From Gibbula magus (Eukaryota; Mollusca; Gastropoda; Trochida; Trochidae), in the NCBI GenBank assembly GCA_936450465.1, contig OW388304.1, positions 36,733,593 to 36,797,592 on the forward strand: a stretch of DNA of 64,000 nucleotides, given 5' to 3'. How positions within the stretch are numbered: the first letter of the stretch is position 1; every line of letters starts with the position of its first letter. Of the stretch, positions 9,184 to 21,400 are shown in pieces. Position numbers and translations under genes: made by a program. Under the pieces are notes generated by a model. It was not told where the DNA came from, searched no databases, and worked only from the letters and a program-made list of their open reading frames with translations.

Positions 9184-11760
9184 GAAGTTAGCAGCAGCTT
9201 CGTTTTTAGTTCTTCGTTCTTCGAAGAACGAAGAACTAGACAGAAGAGAATTGTTTAGTTCTTCGTTCTTCGAAGAACGAAGAACTAAACAGAATACACA
9301 ATTTTAGATCTTCGTTCTTCGAAGAACGAAGATCTAGAATATATGGGCAAGTTTCGTTCTTCGTTCTTCGTTATTTCTTTGTAATTCAATTACTTCACTT
9401 TGCCTACAACCGACTGGATGAAGGTCCGCCGATCACGGGATAGAGCTGCCAGAACCTTTTCACGAGCCCGTTATATTATCTCTGTAATAAACATACAACA
9501 CTATACAATAAAAAGTCTTTCAGGACACAGAGGGAATCAACAGTAATGTTTAATTTTTCGATGTTCAAATAACCAACAACCAAAGAGAAATATTGTTTTA
9601 GTTCTTCATTTCTCGAAGAGCTAGAAAACTGGAACATCTTACAATGTACAATCAATTATTTAACCTACACCAGTGTGACATGCAGGGTAAACAGAACAAA
9701 TTCAAACATCAGTCAGTAAACAAACTCTGGCTGATTATTCCTGTTTAGTTCTTCACTTATCGAAAAAAAGGAAGGACTGGCAAACTCGGATGATCTAAAA
9801 TATCCCGGTCTTGTAGAAAAACGAAAAATTGGACAGTATTACTTCTCATTACCTACACAAATGAAAGATGATCGGCCGATCACGGGATATTTGAACGCCA
9901 GTTAGTAAATAGGCTATCGCTGTTAGAACCCTGCCTTTGGCTCACTTACTTGAATCCCTTATAAAGTTGCTCGTTCTGCGAAGAACGAAGAACTAGACAG
10001 TATGGAATATTTTAGTTCTTCGTTCTTCGTTCTTCGTTTTTCATTCTTTGTTATAATACACTTTCATTATTTTACCTGCACTAGTGTAAGGTGGTCGGAC
10101 AATCAGTGGATATGATAACTTCAGTTTGTAAATAAACTTTGGCTGATATATTCCTGCTTTGTTCTTCATATTCGAAGAACGAAGAACTAGAAAACTTGGA
10201 TGTTTTAGTTGTTCGTTCTTCGAAGAACGAAGAACTAGACAGTATGGAATATTTTAGTTCTTCGTTCTTCAGTCTTTGTTATAATACACTTACATTATTT
10301 TGCCTATATAAATGTAAGGTGGTCGGTCAATCAGGGGATATTGTTACTTCAGTCAGTTAATTAACTGTGGCTAATAGATTCCTGATTTGTTCTTCATATT
10401 CGAAGAACGAAGAACTAGAAACGGGGACATTTTAGTTGTTCGTTCTTCGAAGAACGAACAACTAGACAGTATGGACGATTTTAGTTCTTCGTTCTTCGTT
10501 CTTCAGTCTTTGTTATAATACACTTACATTATTTTGCCTATACTAGTGTAAGGTGGTCGGAAAATCAGGGGATATTGCAACTTCAGTCATTAAATAAACT
10601 GATAGACTCCTGCTTTGTTCTTCATTTTCGAAGAACGAAGAACTAGAAACAGTGACATTTAATTGTTCGTTCTTCGAAGAACGAAGAACTAAACAGTATG
10701 GAATATTTTAGTTCTTCGTTCTTCGTAATACACTTACACCACTTTACCTATACTAGTGTAAGGTGGTCGGACAATCAGGGGACATCAAAACATAAAACAT
10801 CAGTCAGTAAATAAACTCTGGCTGATTATTCCTGTTTAGTTCTTCAGGAAGAACTGGAAAACTGGGATGATCTAAAATATCCCAATTTTGTAAAAGAACG
10901 AAAAATTGGACAGTATTACTTTTCATTTCCTACAATAATGTTAGATGATCGGCCGATCATGGGATATTTGAACGCCAGTTAGCAAATAGACTATCACTGT
11001 TAGAGCACTGCCTTTGGCTCACTTACTTGAATCCCTTATAAAGTTGTTCGTTCTTCGAAGAACGAAGAACTAGACAGTGTGGAATATTTTTGTTCTTCGT
11101 TCTTCGTTCTTCATTCTTTGTTATGATACACTTTCATTATTTTACCTGCACTAGTGTAAAGTGGTCGGACAAACAGGGAATATGTTAACTTCAGTCAGTA
11201 AATAAACTTTGGCTGATATATTCCTGCTTCGTTCTTCATATTTGAAGAACGAAGAACTACGAACGGGGACAATTTAGTTCTTCGTCATTCGAAGAACGAA
11301 GAACTAAACAGTATGGAATATTTTTGTTCTTCGTTCTTCGATTTTTATTCTTCGTTGTAATACACTTACTCTACATTTCCTATACTAGTGTAATGTGGTC
11401 GGACAATCAGTGGATATGTTAACTTCAGGCAGTAAATAAACTTTGGCTAATAGATTCCTGATTTGTTCTTCATATTTCGAAGAACGAAGAACTAGAAACA
11501 GGGTCATTTTAGTTGTTCGTTCTTCGAAGAACGAAGAACTAGACAGTATGGAATGTTTTAGTTCTTCGTTCTTCGTTGTTCATTCTTCGTTGTAATACAC
11601 TTACTCTACTTTATCTATACTAGTGTAAGGTGGTCGGACAATCAGGAGATATTGCAACTTCAATCATTAAATAAACTTTGGCTAATAGATTCCTGATTTG
11701 TTCTTCATATTCAAGAACGAACAACTAAAATGTCCCCGTTTCTGGTTCTTCGTTCTTCGA
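9184..11760 (+). repeat. Left arm of the fold-back element, higher-order palindromic array
   Basis: Full 28-bp palindromes or near copies start at 9209, 9258, 9307, 9966, 10208, 10435, 10662, 11043, 11277 and 11512. ~230-bp units begin near 10155, 10385, 10612, 11225 and 11460. Each runs GTTCTTCATATTCG, palindrome, CAGTATGGAATATTTTAG, a run of TTCGTTC, TAATACACTTAC, CTAGTGTAAGGTGGTCGG, ATCAGGGGATAT, CAGTAAATAAAC. A distinct ~390-bp block (TGATCGGCCGATCA, GCCTTTGGCTCACTTAC) occurs at about 9740-10150 and again at 10840-11225, giving a ~1.1-kb higher-order period. The palindrome at 9258 extends to 38 perfect bases (9253-9290). Confidence 0.85.
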
Positions 11761-14129
11761 TACTCACGATTCGATACTCACGAGCATGTGTTTGATTATC
11801 TGACGAGCGAAACAAAACACATCCACTTCTTTCATAATAATTGTATTACCCGGGAGATGTTAATTATTCTAATTCTGTGTTAATACTGCTGCGATCATCT
11901 TTTACATTTATATTTATGTGTATATTTAAGAAATAGATTTCATAATGTATTTGTTCACTTATAAACGGTTTGAAAAGTACAAGTTATACTGGTAAATTTG
12001 CCAGAGCTTGTCGACAGCAATAACATAACTTTCACACTGTTTATAAGAAAGTGAATGAAAACACATTGTAACATCTATTTCTTCTAAATTCACACCTTAC
12101 TTTAAAAAAAAATGTTTAATCAGTAAACAATATTAAAAATAGAAGCAAAACATGTCCAATGCATTTTAACACAAAGTCTTAACTTATATCAGGAACTAAG
12201 CCCCACCCACAACACTACAGCATTACTCATGTGTCATCACACGCAAAATGTAATTCACAGGAAATATTAAGATATCTAATATGTGGCTCTTACGTACTGT
12301 TTAAACTAATGTGTTTACTACTAATATAATTCTCGTTTGAAGGTTTTTAAAAAGTATGCATAAGAAAACAGCATGTGATAGCATTGTCATAATTGAGAAG
12401 TGGTTCCGAAGATTATTTTGTGTAAACTATATAGTATGAGGTCATAATAACGAGAAATACTATATCACAAATGGCCGTACTCAAAGCGTTACACCCATTA
12501 TTACCCTGGAATAAGGATCAACATCGGTTCGGTTTTAATTCTGAGCTCGCCTTGGAGTATGCAACCTTAGCTACCAATTAAGGCGCTTGAAGGTCATCTG
12601 TCATATTGCCTTCACTTTCAAACATGCAGGTACTCAATTGTACTTCTGAGTGAATAGAGGCACATTTCGTCCCTTGCCCAAAGTGACACAACGAGCCTCA
12701 CAGCTCATGTCTCAGGGTGGGGCAGGGACTCACCCTTCATACTCTCAGTTTATCCAGCGAGCCATGCTCGTTGTTGCTGAACTTGGGTGATAGCGATAGC
12801 GGTCGACTGAGCTATGCAGGGGACCACGTGTCACCAAGGGCCACCACCAATAGGTTATCCTTTTCAACTGTCAATTTCGTGTTCATGATAATATATACCT
12901 GGTTCAGTCCACTCAGCAGAGAGCATATGTCATATATAATTTCAATTCATGAATTGATATTTACATGCTTACCTTCGATTGTTTTTATTGATATCCTGTA
13001 TATCGCGCAATATGTGCAGTGTGTTGGAACAGTATATAAAGAGCAAGAGAAAGGATGATGGTCGATCAGGATAGTAGACAATCAATGCCATCTACAGCTA
13101 TTGCATACATGAATATATACAAATGCGCAAATTATAAACAAACCTGAAAATGGACTACTTTCTTCTTTCGGCTTTTAATTCTCTTCTACAGCTGCCTTAT
13201 AATACCTGCTCACGCCTGCTTGTCACATTCGATTTTGCCATTTAAACATGTTAAATAGTAACTAAGTGTTACGTAACTTCATAAGATTGAAAATTATTTT
13301 TAATTTCACGGTTTATTTACTATTTAAATGCAATATACCTTGGATAAATTTTCCTAAATAAGCAGCAAAATAAGCAACCACCGAAAAGTAGCATATTCAA
13401 TCAACGAGTGATTGTAACGACTGAAACAAAGCCACAACAATAAAGTTTGATATATATGATTCCAACAACACGCTGAATGTTAATTTAATGTCATTTCCAA
13501 ATTATTTTAAATTTCATTTCACTGTTACTCTTATGTCTATATGCTGGTTATGTCCGTGCAAATCCTATGTTATTAGAACATTAAAAAACATGTCGCATCT
13601 TATTCTCAATGTGATGATATTATGCTTACAATTTATAAACGCTCTATACGTCTGAAATCATTTAAGATAATATATCCTATACAAATGATGCCACATGAAT
13701 CACCATATGCATTTTGTAAAAGCTAGTTGAAATGACGCCATCATGATATGGCACGCGGTGCTATAAGTTAAATTTTAATGTTACTTTTCATACACGTTTC
13801 ACACAAAACTGATTTAAGACATGAAATGTCGAAATATTCCATCCACATCAAAACTCAGTTACGATGAAACCATAGTTGATGATTTGGTGGATACATATTG
13901 ATGTTCATGTTCTACAAATCCAAATCCCCTCTAATCATTGAATCACGTGGACACACATTCGATAATGGACGTAGAAGAAGTAATGACACATTTATCATTT
14001 ACTCGCCTTTAACATTCGTTTTTATAAGGATAACCCATGACACCGAGGATATGATAAGGTTGTGGACCCTGAAAGGAAGGAAAAACAAGAGGATGCGAAT
14101 CATCCGAGGGTTTTTCCTGACTATTGTAA
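11761..14129. other. Loop of the fold-back element; no transposase seen
   Basis: Unique AT-rich sequence between the inverted arms. Open frames are all under about 115 codons and show no DDE, RT or zinc-finger signatures. The only recognisable item is the SINE-like block at 12560-12846. Confidence 0.6.
12560..12846 (-). mobile_element. tRNA-derived SINE-like block
   Basis: The reverse complement begins with an A-box-like TAGCTCAGTCGACCGC after CCCCTGCA. A degraded B-box-like GGGTGAGTCCC follows further on. Downstream are CAAGGGACGAAATGTGCC and a GAGTACCTG motif reminiscent of the conserved body of widespread metazoan SINEs. The B box is poor, so this is a decayed SINE and not a tRNA gene. 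Confidence 0.45.
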
Positions 14130-15691
14130 TGTAAGAACGAAGAACTAATATATTCCATACTGTCTAGTTCTTCGTTCTCCAAAGAAAGAACAACTAAAAC
14201 ATCCCAGTTTTCTAGTTCTTCGTTCTTCGAAAATGAAGAATACAGCAGGAGTCTATAAGCCACAGTTTATTTAATAACTGAAGTTGCAATATCCCCTGAT
14301 TGTCCGACCACCTTACACTAGTACAGGTAAAGTAGAGTAAGTGTATTACAACGAAGAATGAACAACGAAGAACTAAAATATTCCATACTGTCTAGTTCTT
14401 CGTTCTTCGAAGAACGAACAAGTAAAATGACCCTGTTTCTAGTTCTTCGTTCTTCGAATATGAAGAACAAATCAGGAATCTAATAGCCAAAGTTTATTTA
14501 CTGACTGAAGTAAACATATCCACTGATTGTCCGACCACATTACACTAGTATAGGAAATGTAAGTAAGTGTATTACAACGAAGACTGAAGATCGAAGAACG
14601 AAGAACAAAAATATTCCATACTGTTTAGTTCTTCGTTCTTCGAAGAACGAACAACTAAAATGTCCCCGTTCGTAGTTCTTCGTTCTTCAAATATGAAGAA
14701 CGAAGCAAGAATATATCAGCCAAAGTTTATTTACTGACTGAAGTTAACATATTCCCTGTTTGTCCGACCACTTTACACTAGTGCAGGTAAAATAATGAAA
14801 GTGTATCATAACAAAGAATGAAGAACGAAGAACGAAGAACTAAAATATTCCACACTGTCTAGTTCTTCGTTCTTCGAAGAACGAACAACTTTATAAGGGA
14901 TTCAAGTAAGTGAGCCAAAGGCAGTGTTCTAACAGTGATAGTCTATTTGTTAACTGGCGTTTAAACATCCCGTGATCGGCCGATCATCTTACATTATTGT
15001 AGGAAATGAAAAGTAATACTGTCCAATTTTTCGTTCTTCTACAAAACTGGGATATTTTAGATCATCCCAGTTTTCCAGTTCTTCCTGAAGAACTAAACAG
15101 GAATAATCAGCCAGAGTTTATTTACTGACTGATGTTTTATGTTTTGATGTCCCCTGATTGTCCGACCACCTTACACTAGTATAGGTAAAGTGGTGTAAGT
15201 GTATTACAAAGAAGAATGAACAACGAAGAACGATGAACTAAAATATTCCATACTGTTTAGTTCTTCGTTCTTCGAAGAACGAACAACTAACATGTCCCTG
15301 TTTCTAGTTCTTCGTTCTTCGAAAATGAAGAACAAAGCAGGAGTCTTTCAGCCACAGTTTATTTAATGACTGAAGTTGCAATTAAAGATTAAAGAATTAA
15401 AACAATATTGCTCATTGGTTGTTTGTTTTTCGAAATATTAAAAGCTAAAAACGTATTGCTGATGATTCAGCCAGTGTCTCCCGGAGTTAGTGGATCCGAA
15501 TCAAGTCTTTTGATCTGAAGCCGAAATCGCTAAACACTGAAAATTCCCGACCTTTTGCAAAGATGAACTGAACAGTTTCACACTTCTTGTTCTTTGTTTT
15601 TCGAAGAACGAAGAACTAAACTTATATTTTTTTGTCTAGTTCTTCGTTCTTCGAAGAACGAACAACTAAAAACGAAGCTGCTGCTAACTTC
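14130..15691 (-). repeat. Right arm of the fold-back element
   Basis: 14130-15400 is the reverse complement of roughly 10600-11720 at about 95% by eye. For example, the block around 15120-15210 reads exactly as the complement of 10726-10815. Palindromes start at 14167, 14395, 14628, 14862, 15260, 15589 and 15639. 15400-15590 is unlike the left arm. The last ~100 bp again match the left terminus in inverted form. Several right-arm palindromes end in GAACAAC rather than GAAGAAC. Confidence 0.82.
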
Positions 15692-16379
15692 TTTACCCTC
15701 ATAGTAATACTATCTATTTGCTATTTCTACACTTGACATGTGATCCATTTATAAAGACATCAATGTACACATACCTGTTTATAAATTATCGTGGTATTAA
15801 TATTAGTCAATGGTTTTCTTATCACACATGTCTACGTATTTCCGCTGCATCCCCATATATTAAATATACACTATCACGTTTGGCTATTATTTGTCAGCAC
15901 TGTAAATAGGACAGGGTTGGATTACTCGTAACATTTCATTTGAATAAATATGTTTAACTCCTGGATCTTGTAATATCATCTTCGCCGTTGGTTATTTCTG
16001 TACTTGACTGTTATAATTATAAGAAAACAAGAATTATACTACCTTATATATATCATACTATACTACCTTCTTTATATGCTTTCTACTTTTCGGGTGGAAT
16101 GAAGGAGTAAGCGTTCTCTCCTAAGTGAGGTAAATCAAGTCAACCTTTCCACGTTAAGCTCTATTACAAGTGGGCAAACTATCTTGCATCTAGCAAAATT
16201 TCTTAGTGATTAAATGCCACGAGTTCACTTTCTACTTTCTACCGAATGAAATCACGTATTACATTAATGTTGCATCGACCAAGGTATTTCAAAGGTTCTA
16301 GAGCCTTTGACTGCAACCAAAGTGGCGTGTATGCTTATCGTTACATCCCTTTCCTTTTATATTGTCTTTCAAACACTAT
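15692..16379. other. Nothing recognised
   Basis: AT-rich sequence between the fold-back element and a transposase remnant, with no supported feature. Confidence 0.4.
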
Positions 16380-17045
16380 TTCTAAGCGATACACGCTCCT
16401 GTGACTGCAACAAGATCATATTGGCACGCGCAACAAGATCCTAACAATACAATGGACATCGACGTTCTACTGATGGCAAGACGTGTCCATGCTGCAATCT
16501 GCTCCAAGATGACCCGAACTATATCATGTTGGCTGGCAGTGATGTGACTGCCCGAGAGTCGGCTTCTCTGATGGCCGATGGACGACAACGCGTGTACACC
16601 GTGAGAAGTGCACTAATGGCGGCCTGTTGTGTTCAGGGGGTTATTCCGTGCAGAGGAGATGGTGTAATTAACGGAAAGGAAATAACGCCATTAGTCAGCG
16701 TTATATTGACCAGACTGTTCTTCCATTTCCTCAACAGCAACCTAATGGTGTCCTGTTTCCGCATGACACCGCTAGGCCAAACACAACCCACATCATCCAG
16801 AACTTTCTAACAGCTAACAACGTGAGGTGTTTCTGTGGCCTGAATGTCTCCTAATGAACATATATGGGACGTCATGGTTCGTCCTGTTCGACGGAGACCA
16901 CCAGCAATTGATCACAAGACAAAAAGTAGTGGAATATGGAAGAATCCGGAAGGCTCCTGCAAGCGGATTGCACCAATGTATATCATATGAATCCTGGCTC
17001 TTCAAGAAGATTGTCAACAAATATCACGTGACGTCATTGCACGCC
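16380..17045 (+). pseudogene. Decayed Tc1-like transposase (catalytic half)
   Basis: Across several frames I read the C-terminal half of a Tc1-type DDE transposase. SLMADGRQRVY follows the position of the first catalytic Asp, which is lost (the DESRF equivalent reads RESAS). HDTARPNTTHIIQNF carries the second Asp. NEHIWDVMVRPVRRRPPA carries the Glu. The ITPLVSV strand lies between. At least three frame changes and stops are needed, so it is inactive. It is a different, older copy than the Tc1 element at 22663-24155, with only moderate similarity to it. Terminal repeats were not located. Confidence 0.75.
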
Positions 17046-17925
17046 TGACGCTTTATGTAAGTTGGAGAGTAAACGCATGTAATGGGGCACTGGGTGGCCA
17101 CACACGCTACTAATGCGCCACATTTTAAAACTGAACGGTAAGACACGCATTCCCAGTAGTTATATGATGTAGATACTTTGATCTTGCTTGTCAATTCACG
17201 TCATTTTGTTCTTGAGCTATTTAAGACATTGTTAAAAAATCTTTAGAGGCCATTGCAAGCGCATACAAGGAAATTAAATACATTAACTTATCTGTTTAAA
17301 ACGGATCCAGTTAAATAAACCTTTTGGGCACTTGTAAATTAATTTAGGAAAGGGAATCTGCTGCCTTCAGAGGGTAAAAGAGTTCTCTAACCACTAAGGT
17401 ATCAAAACAGAATATTCTGTTCTCAATAAGTGAGAAAAGGTATTCATGCAAATCAAACCAGTTTTGAACAGGTACATGTAGGTACAGTATTTTGTGAGCT
17501 GTTTTGATTTGGAGTGAGAGGGAATCAAACAAACAGACCCTGAGTCTGAATATGGAGCCATGATGGAATGCTAAGTTAACAATAAAAATGACTAAAGCGT
17601 TATTTACAATGTATTGAGGACGTAGTAGTTAAAAACTTCGAACCAATTAATTCCAAATTCAAAAGAAAAGTTTATCGTGGGGAAAAAGTTTCGTAACATT
17701 TGTCATGGTTTCATACTAAATGGTATGACACAAAAAGAGTTAGGAACATGAAGTCAATTAAAATTTGATTTTGAAAGCGGCAGTTTCATACTACTACAGA
17801 GCAATATTTCATAGCATTTTATAATTTGTGCGAAAGAGAATATACTTTTAGACATTTTAGATACATTTATAAATTATTAAGCCATGGAGATTCTGCTGAA
17901 ATATGGGATATTGCTTTCATCACAT
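17046..17925. other. Mostly unannotated; pre-insertion target of the LINE
   Basis: No gene recognised. The right end continues, across the LINE insertion, into 21416-21685. On the minus strand that junction reads as an open stretch of about 57 codons (from about 21500 down to about 17880). It resembles decayed coding sequence, but I cannot identify it. Confidence 0.35.
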
Positions 17926-17940
17926 TTTCAAAGTCTTTGA
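17926..17940. repeat. Target site duplication of the LINE, left copy
   Basis: TTTCAAAGTCTTTGA, identical to 21401-21415. It abuts the 3' tail of the LINE. Confidence 0.92.
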
Positions 17941-20900
17941 GTGAGTGAGTGAGTTATTGTTTAACGCCGCTTCGGCAGTATTGCAGCCATTAGCGGCGAG
18001 ATATTTAATTTATTTGCCTAATTTAAAAAAGAAAATTGCAATTGAAAAACGGAACACGGCACGAAGGCCGCAAAAACATCAGCAAATTATCACAAGTTGA
18101 ATAAAAGCTGAAAATGAAAAGTTAAAATTTACAATTTGTCAATAAGGTGTATAGCCTTTAGAAAATCTAAAACACGATGTTCACCGAAGTGAGTAAAAAC
18201 TTGGTTGATTGAAATAGAAGGATAAAAAGTTTCCCTGATATGTGCAGTGTCCCAACACTCACAGAGAATGTGTTTGATTGTGAGAGGACACTGACAGGGT
18301 ATACATACCGGGGGATCTTCCCCCTTTAAAAGATATGAGTGTGTAAGATGAGAGTGTCCAATACGACATCGTCGTAGGACACAAGCTTCCTGCCGGGTAA
18401 AAGAAGATAGAGATTTGTAACCTAAATGAGGTTGAATAGTGTGAAGTTTGTTATGATGTTGTTGGTCCCATTGGGACTTCCAACGTTGTTTAATGTAAGA
18501 TTTAATAGCCCTTTTGGAATCCGTATGTGGAACTTTGGTAGGAGAAATATGTTTGAGGTTTAATGCTGATTTAGCAGCTGAGTCAGCTTTGTTATTACCT
18601 CTTATACCCATATGGCTAGGAAGCCAGCAGAAGACGATGTCGCATTGGAGACAAGAATTATGAAGTAATAAAATATCCCTGATAATTGGGTGATCACTCT
18701 TACAGTTTTTAATTGCTTGCAGGCAAGAAAGTGAATCGGAAAAAATAATGTAATTATTAGGGGTTGAGTTTTTAATGTGATGGACGGCCTTAAGGATGGC
18801 CTTAGCTTCTGCAGTAAAGATGCTGCTGCCATCATGCAGCCTTGAAGCATATGTTGTTGAAGGAGTCACAGTTGCTGCTGCAACTGTGGGTCCATCCTTA
18901 GAACCGTCAGTGTAAATTGGTTTATAATCTGCGAAAAAGTCACGTAGTTCAAAAAATGCCTGTTGAAATATTAATTGGTCTGTATTTGATTTTTTATGAG
19001 TAGATAGAGAGAGGTTGACACGGGGCCTGACCAGCTGCCATGGCGGAGCGGCGAGCAGACCGTGCTCTGCTATTGTTGTTAGGTCAATATCAGAATCTTC
19101 AACATGTTGTTGAAGTCTGATACCGAGTGGTGGAATTGCTTTAGGTTTTGAGTTATACAACTGCTGGTATTCAGGATTGAATACGCAGTTGTATGCAGGA
19201 TTTGAAGGGTTTGATTTTAATTTGGTTACATATTGAAGTGCTAGCTTGATGCGCCGATCTTCAAGAGATGGCTCATCAGCTTCAACGTAAAGGCTTTCAA
19301 CTGGTGAAGTTCTGAAGGCCCCAAGACAAAGCCTGAGACCCTGATGGTGGATTGTATCTAGCATTTTGATATATGAGGGGCGGGCAGATCCATATATTAT
19401 GGATCCATAATCCAGTTTGGAGCAGATGAGTGATCGATAGAGATGAAGAAGAGTTTCTTCATCTCCACCCCATTTATTGTTTGAAACGACCTTTAAAAGG
19501 TCTAATGCCTTTAAGCATTTAGCTTTTTAGATTTTTAAGATGAGGAATAAAAGAAAGTTTACTATCAAAAGTGAGACCAAGAAACTTGGCCTCAGGAACG
19601 ACTTTAATTGGAGTTTTATCAAGGAATAATTCTGGATCTTTGTGCATTTTGCGCATATTGCAAAAATGCACACATGATGTTTTAGCTTTGGAAAATTTGA
19701 AGCCGTTTTCCAACGACCATTGATGGATTTTATTGAGGCAGAGTTGCAATTGGCGCTCGATTGATGGCATATTTTTGCCTCTGCAGGAAACTCCAAAATC
19801 ATCAACAAAAAGTGAACCATCTGTATGGTCATTTAAGACTTTAGCCAAGCTGTTGATTTTGATGCTAAATAATGTGACAGATAAAATGCTACCTTGTGGG
19901 ACACCCATTTCTTGATCAAAGAAATCAGAAAGGGTGGAACCCACGCGCACTTTAAATTGGCGGTCATGTAAAAAATTGGATATAAAATGAGGCATACGAC
20001 CTCGCAAGCCAAATTCAAATAAATCTTTTAGGATGCCATGCTTCCATGTAGTGTCGTAAGCTTTTTCTAAATCGAAAAAGATAGACACAGCATGTTGTTT
20101 GTTAATAAATGCATCACGAATAAATGATTCTAAACGAACAAGATGATCAGTGGTACTGCGTTGTTTGCGGAAACCACATTGAATATCAGTTAGTAATTTA
20201 TTAATTTCCAAGTACCAAACTAGACGATCATTGATCATCCGTTCCATAGTTTTACATACACAACTTGTTAAGGCTATAGGACGGTAGTTGGAAGGGTCTG
20301 TGTGATCCTTCCCAGGTTTTGGGATAGGCACAATAGTAGCATTGTGCCAACAAGATGGAAATTTACCTGATTCCCATATATGATTAAATACCTGAAGTAG
20401 AACTTCAAGGCAAGGTTCCGGTAAATGTTTTAGAAGTTGATAATGGATTTCATCAGGGCCGGTAGCTGTATCATGAGCTTTAGAAAGTGCAGTTTTGAGC
20501 TCCGACAAGGAGAAGTGTTCATTATAATCTTCTCCATTGTCCGATTTGAAATTAAGTGGTCGTTTTTCCTGTACCTTTTGGTACTTTTGGAAAGCAGGGA
20601 CATAATTTGCAGATGAAGAATTTTTAGAGATTGTTTCAGCCAACTTATTGGCAATATCAGATTTTGATGTGAGAAGGTCATCATTGACCTTAAGATGTTT
20701 TATTGTAGATTTAGAACCTTTGCCTTTAATTCTACTTATCATATTCCAGACTTTGCTGATAGGTGTTCTGGAATTGATCTTAGAGACATAGCCTCTCCAA
20801 GATTCGCGTTTTTGTTGGTTGACTGTGCGTCGAGCTTTAGCTCGTGCCTTGCGACAGTTATCTAAGTTAATTCTTGTAGGTCGTTTACTGAGCTTGCGTT

Positions 20901-21400
20901 CAGCTTTTTTACGTACCTTAATGGCAGTATCACAGGTTTCATTAAACCATGGCTTGTGAATGCGTGGATTTGCCGAGGTTTTAGGGATAGTTGCTGTTGC
21001 TATATCAATGAGACCTTTAGAAAAGGCCTCAACAGGATCAGTTGCATTAACTATTTCATCAAATATAATACGATCACGGCATAGGGCAGAAAATTTACCC
21101 CAATCAGCCTTAGAAAATTTCCAACGAGGATTGTGCTCCTCGGGAATAGCTGATGAGGGTTCTAATACAATTGGGAAGTGGTCGCTCCCACATTTATCCT
21201 CATGGACTGACCATGAGAAGTCATGTAAAAGAGATGCATCAGTTACTGATAGATCTATAGCTGTATATGATCCTGTAGCAGGATGCAGATAGGTGTTTGA
21301 ACCATCATTGAATAGACATAAATCATTTTGGGTAAGGAAACTTTCGAGTAATTTACCCCTAGAGTCTAGGGTATTACTACCCCAGAGGGGATTGTGACCG
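17941..21400 (-). mobile_element. 5'-truncated I/Nimbus-like non-LTR retrotransposon
   Basis: A 3460-bp insertion on the minus strand, precisely flanked by 15-bp direct repeats. The 3' end (at 17941) is a short (ACTC)n tail, read on the plus strand as GAGTGAGTGAG, preceded by a 3' UTR with a GCGGC-containing stem. The 5' end is truncated inside the endonuclease domain, at GHNPLWGS of the C-terminal APE half. Domain order on the minus strand is endonuclease end, RT, RNase H, C-terminal Cys/His motif. The exact target duplication and near-intact frame indicate recent insertion by target-primed reverse transcription. Confidence 0.93.
18129..21400 (-). pseudogene. LINE ORF2 fragment: endonuclease C-terminus, RT, RNase H (one frameshift)
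   Basis: Reading downward from 21399, the frame is open to 19519. It shows GHNPLWGS and SDHFPI (APE C-terminal motifs), NYRPIALTSC (RT motif 1 region), FFDLEKAYD (motif A), GVPQGS (motif B) and FVDDF (motif C, catalytic Asp pair at 19798-19803). A single extra A in the run at 19524-19528 shifts the frame. The next open frame (19364-18129) supplies the rest: the RNase H residues in YTDGSK, FTAEAKAI, FSDSLS and NNKAD, then a CxxC...H...C motif near the C-terminus and a stop at 18129. RT plus RNase H places it in the I group. FVDD instead of the commoner FADD/YADD fits Nimbus-type elements. Apart from the truncation and one indel it looks intact. Confidence 0.9.

Larger units (their letters stand above)
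9184..15691. mobile_element. 6.5-kb fold-back element with palindrome-built inverted arms
   Basis: The outer ends are inverted copies: GAAGTTAGCAGCAGCTTCG from 9184 and its complement ending at 15691, followed by a palindrome on each side. The left arm (9184-about 11760) and right arm (about 14130-15691) are long reverse complements of each other, enclosing a ~2.4-kb loop. Arm sequence consists of ~230-bp units, each carrying several (GTTCTTC)n/(GAAGAAC)n palindromes. I see no transposase, so it is probably non-autonomous, like Drosophila FB or other fold-back elements whose long termini are built from subrepeats. TAGTAAT occurs just outside both ends (9171-9177, 15701-15707) and could be a target duplication, but the gaps to the inverted ends differ, so this is weak. 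Confidence 0.8.

Noticed and set aside
9209..9236. Heat-shock elements (GAA/TTC blocks)
   Set aside because: HSF sites need inverted GAA and TTC blocks spaced by two bases. Here the blocks are spaced by 0, 1 or 3-4 bases in the heptamer pattern, and no heat-shock gene is nearby.
12717..13058. 113-codon frame in the fold-back loop as a gene
   Set aside because: It overlaps a SINE-like block in antisense and has no domain.
9184..15691. CRISPR-like array (regular palindromic repeats with spacers)
   Set aside because: The sequences between palindromes are themselves repeated from unit to unit and mirrored in the other arm, and the host is eukaryotic. No cas genes are present.
20960..21292. Plus-strand 110-codon frame
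   Set aside because: It is antisense to the endonuclease/linker region of the minus-strand LINE, whose protein motifs are clear.
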